DNA from: Neospora caninum Liverpool
Taxonomy: Eukaryota > Apicomplexa > Conoidasida > Eucoccidiorida > Sarcocystidae
Reading direction: 5' to 3'
Assembly (NCBI RefSeq): GCF_000208865.1
Contig: NC_018396.1
Span: 496,001-560,000 of the forward strand
Length of the DNA: 64,000 bases
Shown: positions 45,125-56,321 of the stretch, one piece after another
How positions within the stretch are numbered: position 1 is the first letter of the stretch
How the letters are laid out: each line of letters begins with the position of its first letter
Program-made: the position numbers and the translations under genes
Notes under the pieces: generated by a model
Told to the model about the DNA's origin: nothing
What the model saw: only the letters and a program-made list of their open reading frames with translations
The model's database searches: none

Positions 45125-48100
45125 TTTCATGTGTATAGCGGTGCAAATGTGTCCACGCCTGGTTTTTCTTTCTGCAGCCTGCTTCATCCATTGGTGCTCT
45201 TCGAGATCTCCTACCACTGCGTTCAACACTTTGCTTTGAATGGGGAGCGCAGGAGACAGGGGGGACGTGTCCCGAGTTGCGTCTCCGCGTCTCCGGGCCA
45301 CGCAGTGCCCAGCGGCGGCTCTGTAGGCCTGTGCGAGGAGCGTGCGACGACGCACGAGAAGAAAGACGACTCGCCGTTTCTCTGCGGAGGCATCCTGGGT
45401 ATGAGTCTCTGTGTCGAGGACGGTGGCGGCGACCCCCTCAAGAACGACTCTAAGGCACGGAGAGCCGCGAATCGTTCTTTGTAGACAAACTAGCAGCGGA
45501 ACGGCAGCAAGACTCCCGATGTTCAGAGACCTCAGCTGCGACCTTCTCTCGTTTGTGCCTCCCCTCTCGCGTCGTATTTTCCTTGCTCACGGGAGCAGTG
45601 CCGACGCGTTTTCTCTTTTCTCTTTTCGTTTCACCTTCTTGCCTCTTCAGGAGACCGCGCACGTGCCCAGGTTCACTTCCGCACTGCGTTTCCGCTGCCG
45701 CCCCCCCGGCGACTCCCCCGAACCCAAGAAGCTTCCAACGAGAGCCTTATGCATGACGGCCAGCAGGATTGTGCAGACTCGCCGACTTTCGATCTGGATT
45801 TCTGCAAGGCGCGCGTTCGCCAACTTCTCGCCACCAACCCTGCGCTTGCGCTCATCGGCTTCTACGTCATCGGCCCCGACGTTGAGAGGCCAGGGACGAT
45901 TCATGCGGAACTCGCTCGCCAGGTGAGGCCCCCGTGTGTGCGCCGAGGAGTGCGTACACCTCAAAAGAGTCCACGCACATCCCCCGTCCTGTTCAGAAGC
46001 AGAATATATATATGTATATGTATATATGTAGATAGATGTAAATAGTTAGATATAGGCAGGTACGTAGATTGATAGATGTGTACGTGTAGGAGGAGAGCGA
46101 GTCAGCTGCCCTCAACAAGACGAGGTGAACAAGGAGAAACGAAGGCGTGTCTTGTTCCTGGTGTACTTGTGCAGCGAGGCTCTGTAGAGCACCACGCATG
46201 CACGGGAAGGCGTATCTGTGTCAGCCTGCCGTTAAGGGACAATCGCGAGGCAGGGACACACTCCTGCCGTCGATTCATCGGCCACATACTGCTGCTTTAC
46301 CGCAGCATTCACGATCTCTCGTGGGGGTATAATCTCTGTTCGACTTGAATAGTCTCTCTCGGCTCTTTGGGATCTGCCCGGCAGTGTTTTTGTCTGCTTT
46401 TTGCTCGGTAGCTCGCCCCACTCTGTGATGGCGCCGCGCTCCTTCTCTTTGACCCCACGGCCCTCGCCCAGCCTGCGCTCGATGCCGACAAGCGCGCGTT
46501 TGTTGCAGTGTACGAGGTTCCTCTGGGCGATGCCGGGGCCGGTGCATGCGCGCCGGAAGCAGCGCAGTGCTTGTTTGAAGGAAACCGTGAAGCCGCAGGG
46601 CGTTCGCTCCGCAAGACGCAAATGGAAATAGCCATGGTGAGAGGGACAGTCTGGTCTCCGCGCAGTCCAGGCTTTCGGGCTCTCCCAGAAATTGTAAAGA
46701 TGAACGCGACATACAAACAAACGCATCGACGCGCTTGCACCTATCTACATCTACGCGCATGTGTACATTTATGAATTTGTAGGTTGACACGTCAATGCTG
46801 GTGTGTATGCGCGGATGTGTAGAGAACTACGTATAATATATATATATATATATATGAAAGCACATATGTGTAGACTTTGCTACATCTATGTGTGCCTATA
46901 TGAATATAATGATGTAGAGAGAGACCGGGGGCATCGGTTGGGAGAGAGTTCAAGTTTAGGATTCGTGAAAAGGCGAGAGTCTTGTTCGCTTTCTAGGCTG
47001 TTTGCTCTTTCGAAAAACAAAGTGCCAAACAACTTGCTGGACTCGACGATGGACAATGATTCTCCCGAGAGGACGCCCATATGATTCGCATTGCTCGATT
47101 TCTCTTATCGTCTTCAGGATGAAATGGAAAGGATCACTCTGGACCACATCATAAGCGAAGCTGGGGCTGCTGGGTCAAAGTCGGAGACAGCCGAGCACCG
47201 GTGTACGTACACGCGCGCGCGCGCGTCTTGGGCCTCTCGGGGAGCGTTTCCAGTCTCTCGTCAGCGTCACAACAACCTTCATATGTCGATATGTGCATAT
47301 CCAAATGGCTGCATGTACATATACATGCGCAGATATGCTTATCTGCTTGTTTGCGTAGAGTGCGGCGCACATGTGAATGCAGTCAGACGTGCACTCGCAG
47401 CGTCGTCGCCAGGGCTCCACAAGCCCGGCCCCCCCGTGCAGACCATTTTTCTTGTTCACCTGGCGCAAACAAAAGGCGCTGCAGCACTTCGTCTCTCTCC
47501 AGTTTTCTCCGCGAAGGAAAAACGCGGGAGATTCTTCAGTCGACAGGCGTATAGATAGATAGTAACTTATGGAAATGTATATAATAATGCGTAAGGCTAG
47601 CCATATATGTGTACCTGTATCTCGGTTTGTACTACTCTGTGTGCACATCTATTCGGTTTTCAGTCAACAGCTACGTACGTGTTCGTTTTGTGTCTTTGGA
47701 GTCTCGATGGTGCAAGATCATACGCTTCTGGTGGTCTATGGTGGGTCTGGGGTGGATGTACAGACCGGCTGCAAGCGGCTCGGCAGAGACGAGCAGTGGA
47801 AGAGTTGCTACGGCGAACGCAACATCTGAAAGATTACGTGGCGGAGGTGCGAGCAGGTAAGAGGAATCAACACGACGCCCATTTCGTCGCTCGCGGAACA
47901 GTTGCAAAGGGTTCAATCGACGCAGTTTTGGAGCGTCAGTGTCACGAACTCGTCTTTCAGAAGCGTCGGCGCTACGCCTCCTTCGTCGCCTCTCTCTGCT
48001 CCTCTCGTTCGCACCATCCCTTTTCCATCTTTTGTCCTTCTTCCTTCTCTTCCTTGTCCTTCTCTTGCTTGTCCGTCTCTTCCTCTTCCTTCTCTTCCTT

Positions 48101-48839
48101 TCCCCCCAGCGTTCGACTGCGACACAGCCCAGTATCTTCTTCGAGCGTCGTTTTGCTGCTACTCGTTCCTCTTCTTGGCTGCCACCGTTCTGTTGTGGAC
48201 CTTTCGTGGTTCGCATCTTTGCTTCGCAAAGTTGAACTCCAAGTCGCTTTCGTCTCGCCAGCGACGCGCCTCTCCCTATCCTTTTGCGTTGCACATCCGT
48301 TTTCTCCGCTCCTCTGCTTTCGCGTCGTTTTCTTTGCAGGCGCCGTTCCTCGCGATGAAACCCTCCTCCGGTCTCTCATGTCCTTCTGCCGACACCTGTC
48401 GACTTGCAGATCTCTTCCTTCCTCTCTTTCCCGTGTCTCCCCCCTCCCTTCTTCTTCTCCTTCCTGCTGCTCTCCTGGAGAGACGAGGTCTCCTGCCGCC
48501 GCTCTCTCTGGTCCACAGGAGGCGCGGTTTGCATCGATGGATGTAGATACACCCGACGCGACGGCGGATTTGCCTTCTGCGTCAAAAGGCGATTTTGAGA
48601 AGGTATCTGAAACTCTGCGCGAGCTCGCGCTTCTCCCACGGACACAACATATCGAAAGCGCTGCGGAAGCGACGCGCGACGCAGTCATGTCTCAAATGGC
48701 CGTTCTGCTTTCCTCCATGACGGATGCTGTCGGAGCGGCGACCAGAACCCACGAAAAGGTAACCCACGTACACCTCGCTCCTGCAGTTCCACCTTTTCGC
48801 AACTTGAGTGGGAGCGCAGTTAGCCACCCCTGTTTATAA
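44793..48839 (+). CDS. CSN6: COP9 signalosome subunit 6 (MPN-minus protein)
   Basis: A structural MPN subunit of the COP9 signalosome, which removes NEDD8 from cullins; CSN6 pairs with catalytic CSN5. Exons by phase: 44793-44905, 45178-45398, 45651-45922, 46412-46636, 47118-47202, 47764-47856, 48340-48758 or on to TAA at 48837-48839. Key matches run in order: PEVLLHPLVLFEISYH; LCGGILG joined to DRARAQVHF; DLDFCKARVRQLL and ALIGFYVIGPDVERPG; DEMERITLDHIISEAG, then ETAEH; VEELLRRTQHLKDYVAEVRAG joined to AVPRDETLLRSL. The catalytic JAMM H-x-H is absent (FYVIGP at that place), as expected for CSN6. The ERI-x-x-DH, AEH and V-x-AG-x-VP positions favour CSN6 over eIF3f or Rpn8. Low-complexity insertions lengthen it to about 475 residues. 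The true 3' end is uncertain. The start ATG has a good context (GCCATGG). Confidence 0.8.
44904..44915. repeat. GTGTATGTACAC motif at a 5' splice site (CSN6 intron 1)
   Basis: Exon 1 of CSN6 ends two bases into the motif (GT|GTATGTACAC). Only this donor position gives the phase that restores VLLHPLV with the exon at 45178. Confidence 0.85.
45085..45122. repeat. (TA)n followed by (GA)n microsatellite
   Basis: A compound dinucleotide tract in CSN6 intron 1, about 55 bp upstream of the acceptor at 45177. Confidence 0.95.
47201..47212. repeat. GTGTACGTACAC motif at a 5' splice site (CSN6 intron 5)
   Basis: The exon ending in AEH-R runs two bases into the motif (GT|GTACGTACAC). The resulting phase 1 matches the acceptor at 47763 and restores the VEELLRRTQ frame. 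It is followed directly by a CG-alternating run. Confidence 0.8.
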
Positions 48840-51422
48840 AAGCTCTGCAAATCTATGTGTTCATCTATTAAGATTAATACATATGTGTGTATGTATCCAT
48901 TTTTTTGTATATAACATATACGTTCATCTACGTCTTTGTATTTATATATATATATATATATATATCTTTGGATGACTGCATCTGTACAGACACCTTTTGT
49001 TTCTCCAGTGTTGCTCGTGCATGTTTCTGACGAGGAACCGTGCCGAGTCAGCGAAGACTTGTTCTACGGCCCCAGCGACTAACTGTGTAGCGAGGTCGTC
49101 TTCGAAGCGTCCTGTCGAGCAGCCGCGCCGGAGCAGCGATCTTTGAGTTTTGATCTCGCAGATGTGGCCTGTTGTCGCATGCAGTTTCTCCTCGCGCGGG
49201 CGAGTCACACTAGCAACTCCCGCTCGCTCGCCCAGCCTGCGGAACGCTCAGGGCGGCGGAGTCCCCAAGCCTGGTGACTTCAACGACAGCCGGCGCTTCC
49301 GATTTGCGCGCCAATACAGTTTTGCACAAAAGTAAAACTTCCGAGCGGCCATGTGTGCGTCTGTATCTGTATCTCCAGATGCTTTCGTGGACACATCTTT
49401 GCCTATTCGAATGCAGCGCGCTTTTCGACTCCAAACTACATATGTACATGTATACAAGCACTCGCACGTAAACATGCACTTAGAGGCAATATATATATAT
49501 ATATATATATACATATGTATATGTTTATATGTATGTATATATCAACATGTATCTGTGTAGGATGGACAAGGCCATGCACTGCATACTCAGAGTGTGACCG
49601 ATACCCTGGTCGCGTTTGCTTTTTGGGTGGGTGGTAATTTCGGTCTGTGGCGGGTTCTCTCGTTTTCTCAATTCTTTGTTTTCGTGCGTCCTGACACGAT
49701 TTCGCAAACCCGGCCTGATCCGGGGTGAAGTGCAGTTCGAAAGGTATGTTGGTCCTACCAGTTTTTCTACCCATTCAAGTTGACAGGCGCCAAGAGGCGC
49801 ATGGCCGGTGCTGTCGACTTTTACGAACATCTCCCCTGCCTCGAGAGTTCCTTCTCTCTTTTCGACGGCCAGATGAGGACCTCGCAGCGCAGAACGCACG
49901 AAGAAGTCGATCCTTCAACACCGCAGTTCGTGACAAACTTCCAAAGCCTCGGGGCTGCAGTGGCAAAAGGAAGTACACGATTTGTCACCCTTTTCTCTTT
50001 CTAGAATCGGGAACCGCTCTCTTTCTTCCAGAGAGGAGACGAGGAGCATTCACGTGCAGTTTCAGATTTCTCAGTTATGCTTCGGTTTCTAAAGCTTGTG
50101 GGGTGTATAGGCAGTCAGCTCTGTCGTGAGTCAAGGCGCGCGCGCTTCCGATGTCTTCTTCTCCGTATCCTGCACTGGTCTCGTTGCGAGCCTCGCACCT
50201 TTGGTATTCTCCCGGTCTCCGTTAACTTCACCTTTCCCTTTATTCACGAGCTCAGAAAAGCAGCATAAGTTGCCAGGCTGCTTCACGACAGAGACAAGCC
50301 TTGGACCTCTCCTCGTTCTAAATAGCACACTTCGACGCGGGGTTCCCCTTTAAGGATTTTCAGCTTTCTACCGTTTTTCGGTGACCAAAGGAAAAGCATG
50401 GAGGCCCAAACACATGCACAGACATCCCATAAAGTGCACACTTTATACAACATGCTTCTTCCTTCTCTCCGTACATCTATGCATATAATGTGCACATGTT
50501 ATGTACAAATGGAGAGGTAGTAAAGAAATATAGGTACCTACATATATTACATAGAAATATAACTATATCTATACGACTAAGTATTTGTGTATGCTTATAT
50601 ATGGATGCCTTTATGTAGGTGTTTAAAATTATGTATACATATAGATGTATAATGCATATTGATACTTTTTTCTCCGTGTACTTCTATGCGTGTGTTTAAC
50701 TGCCTATATCCATACATCTATTTGTCGAAGGTAAATTTGGATATCGAGCACTCTCTGTAAGGCTTACCACGAGGCATCGGGTTCGAATGTCATGTATCTA
50801 CACCTGAAAATAGAAAAATTCCGCATCTTGCCATCCAGCAACTGTGTGTGTCTCACCACTCGGCGCTTTGCGGAAAAGGCGAGAGAACGCCTGTCCGCTC
50901 CCGTCTTTGGCTTTCGCTTTCTCTGCCGGTGCATGCAGTCGCGCCGCTTCTCACAGGTCCCGTTCTTCTCGTCGCTCCGCGGTGCATTCCACTTCGTTCT
51001 CGCCATTCTCTCTTGGAAACAAAATCAATCAAAGTCGGCCCGAGAAAACTGCACGAAACCGGGGAAAGACGCGCGGGTTTTCCGTCGTTTTCACCCCTGC
51101 GTCGCGCATGCACCCTCGCTAGACCGCAGGGAACTCTTTTTCTTCCGCCTTTCGCGTTCTCGGGTTCCTCTCCCGCGACTTCTCGCTTTCTTCTCGAAGT
51201 CGCTTCCCAAAACGCCTCGAAGGTCGGAAGCTTCTCGCGTCTTTCGAGCGTTCCAGCTGTACATACAGCTGTCCAAGCCAGCGCGTCACGTGTCGGCAGG
51301 TCCCCGGCGTCATCGTTTCCCGTCGCAAAACTGCCGGTTTTTTCGGGTTTTTCTCTGTGGCAAATCGCGTTCGCGTCAGCCGCTCTCTCCTTCGTCTCTC
51401 GCTTGTCTTTTGAACTGGAAAA
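48840..51422. other. Intergenic / UTR region, AT-rich centre
   Basis: Between CSN6 and SF3A2. Possible CSN6 3' exons after the acceptor at 49008 (phase-0 frame to a TGA at 49146-49148) or at 49149 cannot be confirmed. An ATG frame at 49801-50004 (VDFYEHLPCLESSFSLFDGQ) is a weak candidate. The stretch 50450-50760 is very AT-rich. The last 500 bp before the SF3A2 ATG are pyrimidine-rich and look like promoter and 5' UTR. A near-palindrome, AGCTGTACATACAGCT, lies at 51255-51270. Confidence 0.4.
48942..48965. repeat. (TA)n microsatellite
   Basis: A TA tract just downstream of the CSN6 coding region. Another lies at 49489-49511. Confidence 0.9.
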
Positions 51423-54289
51423 ATGTCGGGCATCGACTACCAGAACCGCGTTGGGCACAAGACGGGTAGTGGTGCCCCCGCCACGTCCCAAGAATGGAAC
51501 TTAGAGAGAAAGGAGCGCCTGAGGCGGTTGGCTCTGGAGACAATCGACCTCAACAAAGATCCTTACTTTATGAAAAATCACCTGGGTAAGCTGCGCTGGG
51601 GAGGCGAAACCGGGAAATGCGGAAAATCACCCAAACAGGTCCGTGGGAAGAGGGAAAACGCAGAGATTGCGTTCGGCTGTCGCTGATGCACCGAAACAGG
51701 CGATCTGCATGATCAATAGATCTGCTTTTCCAGAATAGCGCTGTTTTTGCGATGGGAAGAAGGCGCGTCCTAGCATGCGGCTGCTGCCAGATTTTTTCCG
51801 CAGCCTCCGCTTCTGGAGGCCTGGAGCGAACGCCCCCCGGCTCTCCACTTCGGGGCTAGTTCATCGCTCAGCCATCTCCAGAATGTGGACGCATACGCAT
51901 GAAACCAAGCAGGCCTTCAGCTGCAGGCGGTCGTTTTTCGTATATTCTTCAGCGTCCACAGCAGCGCACTGCGTTCATATCCGGCTGCGATGCATCGGGG
52001 TCTGAGCCGCTGTTTTTGTCTATGAGAGTTCTTCATCAAAGTGTGCTTCGGGAAGAGTTTTGGTCTCCTGCTCGAGGGTCGCTCAGGGCTCTCTGTGGAA
52101 GTGAAACTGCGATATCGGGCAACGTTCCTTCTACATGGTTGCTTCCTTTTTCTGTGTTAAGACGGTGCGCAGAAACCAAGACTGTGCAGGGCGCGACTCT
52201 CTGTGTTCTGTCTCTCTCTTATTTCTGACGCTGCAGGTCACTTTGAGTGCCGACTCTGTTTGACGCTTCACGTGAACGAGGGGAGCTACTTGGCACACAC
52301 GCAAGGCCGGAAGCATCAGACCAACCTCGCGAGGAGAAAGGAAAAGGAAAAGGCAGAAAGCGCGGTTGCCCCGGCACCTGCGAAGGTAGGCTCCCGTTCT
52401 TTTCTCCTTCCTCGTGTCCTCTCTTATTCTCGCTACCGCTCTTTGTCCCCGTTGCTGCCTTCCTTTTGCTTTTCTCTCGGCGCTGCCTCGGCCGTTTCAC
52501 CTCGCGTTCTTCCCGTTCTCTCTTCCCTGGTTTCCCTCACCTCGCCTGCGCACTTCTTCTCCCTGCCTGGGGTCTGTTCGTCGCTGTCATCTTTTCTTTC
52601 TCCGGCTCCTCGCGACTTTCGCATGCGTCCGCTTTTCCTCTCAGGTAGCACCGACGCGCACAGGCCGCTCAGTGAAGATCGGTCGCCCAGGGTATCGCGT
52701 TTCCAAGTTGCGAGACCCGGACACGTTGCAGAAAGCACTGCTCTTCGAGATCGACTACCCAGAAATCAACGAAGGCGCAAAACCCTACCACAGGTACGCA
52801 CTGCCTTCCGTGTTCTCTGCTCTCAAGTGGTGCCTGACGTGGCCGAAGATCCGGAGACCACTGCCTTCTCTTGTTCTCCCTTCGCCGTTCTTCGTCACCG
52901 CTCTCCCTTATTCTCCCTTATTCTCTCTTCTCTGTTGTTCTCTTCTGTTCTCACTTATTCTACTTATTCTCGCTTGAGCTCCTGTCTCTCTTGCCCCCCC
53001 GGTGTTCTCTCTTTTGTGTTCGGTTACTCTCTCTTGTTGGCCACCTGTCTGCCATGTTTTCTCAGATTTATGTCTTCCTTTGAGCAACGCGTCGAATCTC
53101 CTCCGGACACAAAATACCAGTTTCTCCTCTTCGCTGCCGACCCATACGAAACCATCGGTAAGGAACAAAACTCACTCAAATGCACTTACCCATACAAATA
53201 TACGTAAATATTTATATGCGTATACGCGCATATGCCTTCAAGCATATATACATGTATATATATACGTGTGTGTGGTACACATTCATACATATGCATGTTC
53301 GCATCTGCCTATACTCAAACACAGCAACTTTGTGTGCACACGCCGCCGCACGTAGGCTCTCTTTGGTGAACACGTGAAAACTTCTTATCCAAGGAATACA
53401 GATTTCTTCAGGTCCACCTCTCTGCGTTTTTAGATGTCTATATGGAGGCAATTGTGTGTATCCGCGAGTGCCTATATTCATATATACGTAGAGATGTGGT
53501 ATTTCTGGATCTCAGCGTGCATATATATATATATATATTTGCAGGGGCGTGTGTCTCGGTAGGTTCCTTTCTTTGTGGGGTCTGTCTGTATATTCGCTCC
53601 GGCTGGCTGCGGCCGCAGTGTTTCTCGCGAATTTTGTGCTTTTTCGTGTCAAGGAAAGTACCGGTCGCCAGCTGGAAAGTGAAGGGGAGAGCTCAAGACT
53701 CCTCTCTGCGCGTTTGCGTCTGTGCCCAGCTTTCAAAATCCCGAACATGGAGGTCGATCGCAGTGAAGGCAAGTTCTACAGCAACTGGGATCCGGAGAAG
53801 AAGGTCTACACGATTCAGTTGTTCTTCGCGGTGAGTTGTGTTTTTTTCATCTCCGTTCTGGGCTCCAGAGGAAGCAGAGACGCCTTAGAAGTGCAAACGA
53901 ACGAGTCGAGAAAGAAGCGCACTGCGACCTGATGCGTTAACAGCTCGATTTCCTGACTGTACCGAATTGACAGTCCAGCGATCTCTTGCTGGCACTGCAT
54001 TCGTGCTTCAAGGATATCTCCAAGCACTTTGTGAAAACGTAGCCCTGGAGTCCATATGAATCGGCCTATCCCACCAAGGAAAACATAGTATATACATATC
54101 ACTATAAATATATATATATACAGATATAGATATACGTTTCAATATGTATATATATATATTTGTAGTTTGGTGATTTTTTAAAATTGTGTTCTTTATCCTT
54201 GTGTTTTGTTGCAGCGGAGATCTGTGAAGGCGTTGCCAGCGCTGCCTCAGCGACCGACGTCTTTCCTTCCGGTTACGGCCCGTTGGTGA
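51423..54289 (+). CDS. SF3A2: Splicing factor 3A subunit 2 (SF3a66 / Prp11)
   Basis: A U2 snRNP component needed for prespliceosome assembly. Six exons, all phases consistent: 51423-51585, 52237-52385, 52645-52793, 53066-53157, 53730-53830, 54215-54289, giving 242 residues. The protein opens YQNRVGHKTGSGAP, then LALETIDLNKDPYFMKNHLG, nearly identical to animal and yeast forms. A matrin-type C2H2 finger follows (FECRLCLTLHVNEGSYLAH, then TQGRKHQTNLARR). Next come VKIGRPGYRVSKLRD, LLFEIDYPEI, SSFEQRVESPPD, YQFLLFAADPYETIAFK and SEGKFYSNWDPEKKVYTIQL. The last exon adds a short Arg/Pro tail ending in TARW. The long Pro-rich heptad repeats of animal SF3A2 are missing. The start context is AAAATGT. 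Confidence 0.95.
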
Positions 54290-56321
54290 AGGCGCTTTTT
54301 TCTCTCTTGGGAAAAGAAATGCAAAGACTCTCCATTTCTGCATTGCGCGTTTCTTTGGCATCACTGTTCTCTCCGGTACTCAGTCTCGCATTCTGAGAGG
54401 TGTTTTTGACGAGACTCCGCGCGTGCCTTCGCATTCCATTCTGCTTTCCGCTGACACGCCCTTGTCTGTACAGTTCTCCTTTGGTCGGAAGAGAAACTAA
54501 ATTTCGTGTTTTGTCTTCATGGCAACGGTTTCACCTCGTGTCTCTTCTGCGCTGTTTCTTCGTGAGGGCCCAACTGCTCGACTGTCTGACCTTTTTCTTT
54601 TCTCGCCTAATTTTTTTCACAGCGATGCGCTTGCGTTGCGCAGGAAGCGAGAGACGGCGAAAGGCAAACAGACATGGAAACCAAACATAAATCACGCACC
54701 GAGACAAGGCTACACGGAACACCATTCCCATGCGTGTTTCTAAAAAACATATATAGATACATGCATCTGTAGATCTGAAGATATATATAGATATATATAT
54801 TTAGAATGATTCGGGAAGGAACGCTCCGATGCAGCGCAGAGGATGCATCGAGTCGCGAGATCGCGATCGTGCTCTTTCCGTTCCTTTCTTTCCGCGGAAT
54901 CGGATCCAGGACGTGTAGCTGCTATACCTGAAAAGTCTGGTCTTTTTACTTAAGGATATGATCTACATTTTCCTTTTAACCTTGTAAAGCATCTAACGAA
55001 GGTTTGTTTTTACATTTAATACATCTGGAATTTTTCCAGAAGCGTGAGGGTTTTTGCCTCTTCTCAGCAGATGGTTTTACCACGGGGTCGGTAGTAACAT
55101 GGCAAGGTACCAGCTGTACGAATATCATGATACTCACTTTGGTCTCCTTATAATCGGGGCGGGAGGAAGAAGCTTTCGGGGAGGCGTTGTCCCAACAGCA
55201 CGCACAAGGGAAAGACCCCGATCGTTTACACAATTCGCCTATTTGGGTTAGAGGTCAGATCTAAAATATGAGCGTTTGACCGGGAAATATAGAGTCGCCT
55301 CGAGCTCCGACAAAGACTGGAGCTGCGCAGGCTGCTGAAGAAAACGCTTTCAAAGAAAGTAGAAATCTTCAAGGCCGCACCACGCACAGTGTGTTGATTT
55401 CGTCGCTGTATATAACTACGCGTTTTCAACAACGAACCTGGATAAGCTAACAGTGTACAAAGGCACAATCCTACACCTGCACAGACGCCCTGCGAAAAAG
55501 AAGTTCTTCTGTCTTCAACACAGCGCAGGTTCAGGTTCTTTCTTCCCCTTTCTTGAAGGGTTCTGAAAAGAGATTCTTGATCCTCACAGAAAGCGCGATC
55601 GTCTCTCCTAGAGAGCGTTCGCCTGTGAGGGCGGAGTGAGATTGCCGTTGTGGTGTAGATCTTTGGCCGAAAAACGATCTGTTCGGAGAGGAGCGTTTCA
55701 CGGCTGCGCAGAGGCTTTCAGCGGATCCCTTTTTGAAGGAGCGGCGACAAGCAAAACAGCAAAAAAGGGAGAAAGAAAGGCACGGAGTCCAAACACGCAT
55801 ATACACTTTGCTTTCTTTCGCGGGCTGTCCTAAAGAGAGGTCGATGGAGACAGGAACAGCGGGGCGCGCGCACGCATGCGCAAACGAACGATGTGTTGTC
55901 TTCTCTTTTCTCCTACTGCCTTTCTACTTGCTGAATCTTTTCCGTGGGTTTTTCTCCCTGTCCTCGTGATTCGCTCCTCATGCTCTTTCTCTCTGTGTTC
56001 GTCTTCTTCGATGAACTCTGCCTTCTCGCTTCTCACCGTCTGCTTCGTCTCTTGTCTCCCTACTTCGGGCTTTTCCCGCCGTTCTTCGTCAGACTCCCAC
56101 CTCGCTCAGACGCGCTGCCGAAAGTCCAAAACGCATTCCGCTCTCTCTATTCTCGCATTCGTTTCTCGCCTTCTTTTCGCGCCATCGTCTTGTATGAATC
56201 GAAGTGAAATGCGGAGACTCCCTGAGGAGTCCCCCACCTTTCTTCTCTCCTATGCCGCTCTCGCGCTTCTCGCCTTTTCTCTGTTGAACGGTAAAAGACT
56301 CACATCTTGACAGATCGCAGC
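54290..56321. other. Intergenic region / UTRs
   Basis: Between SF3A2 and the helical-repeat gene. It contains AT-rich DNA near 54740-54810 and a CT-rich run before the next gene. Frames here, including an ATG-started 144-codon one ending at 56310, are low-complexity and unsupported. Confidence 0.5.

Noticed and set aside
50764..50800. GGTTCGAAT, resembling a tRNA B box
   Set aside because: No A box or cloverleaf arms could be built around it.
55876..56310. 144-codon ATG-started frame just upstream of the helical-repeat gene
   Set aside because: Ser/Leu/Phe low complexity from a CT-rich tract. It probably lies in the 5' UTR or promoter.
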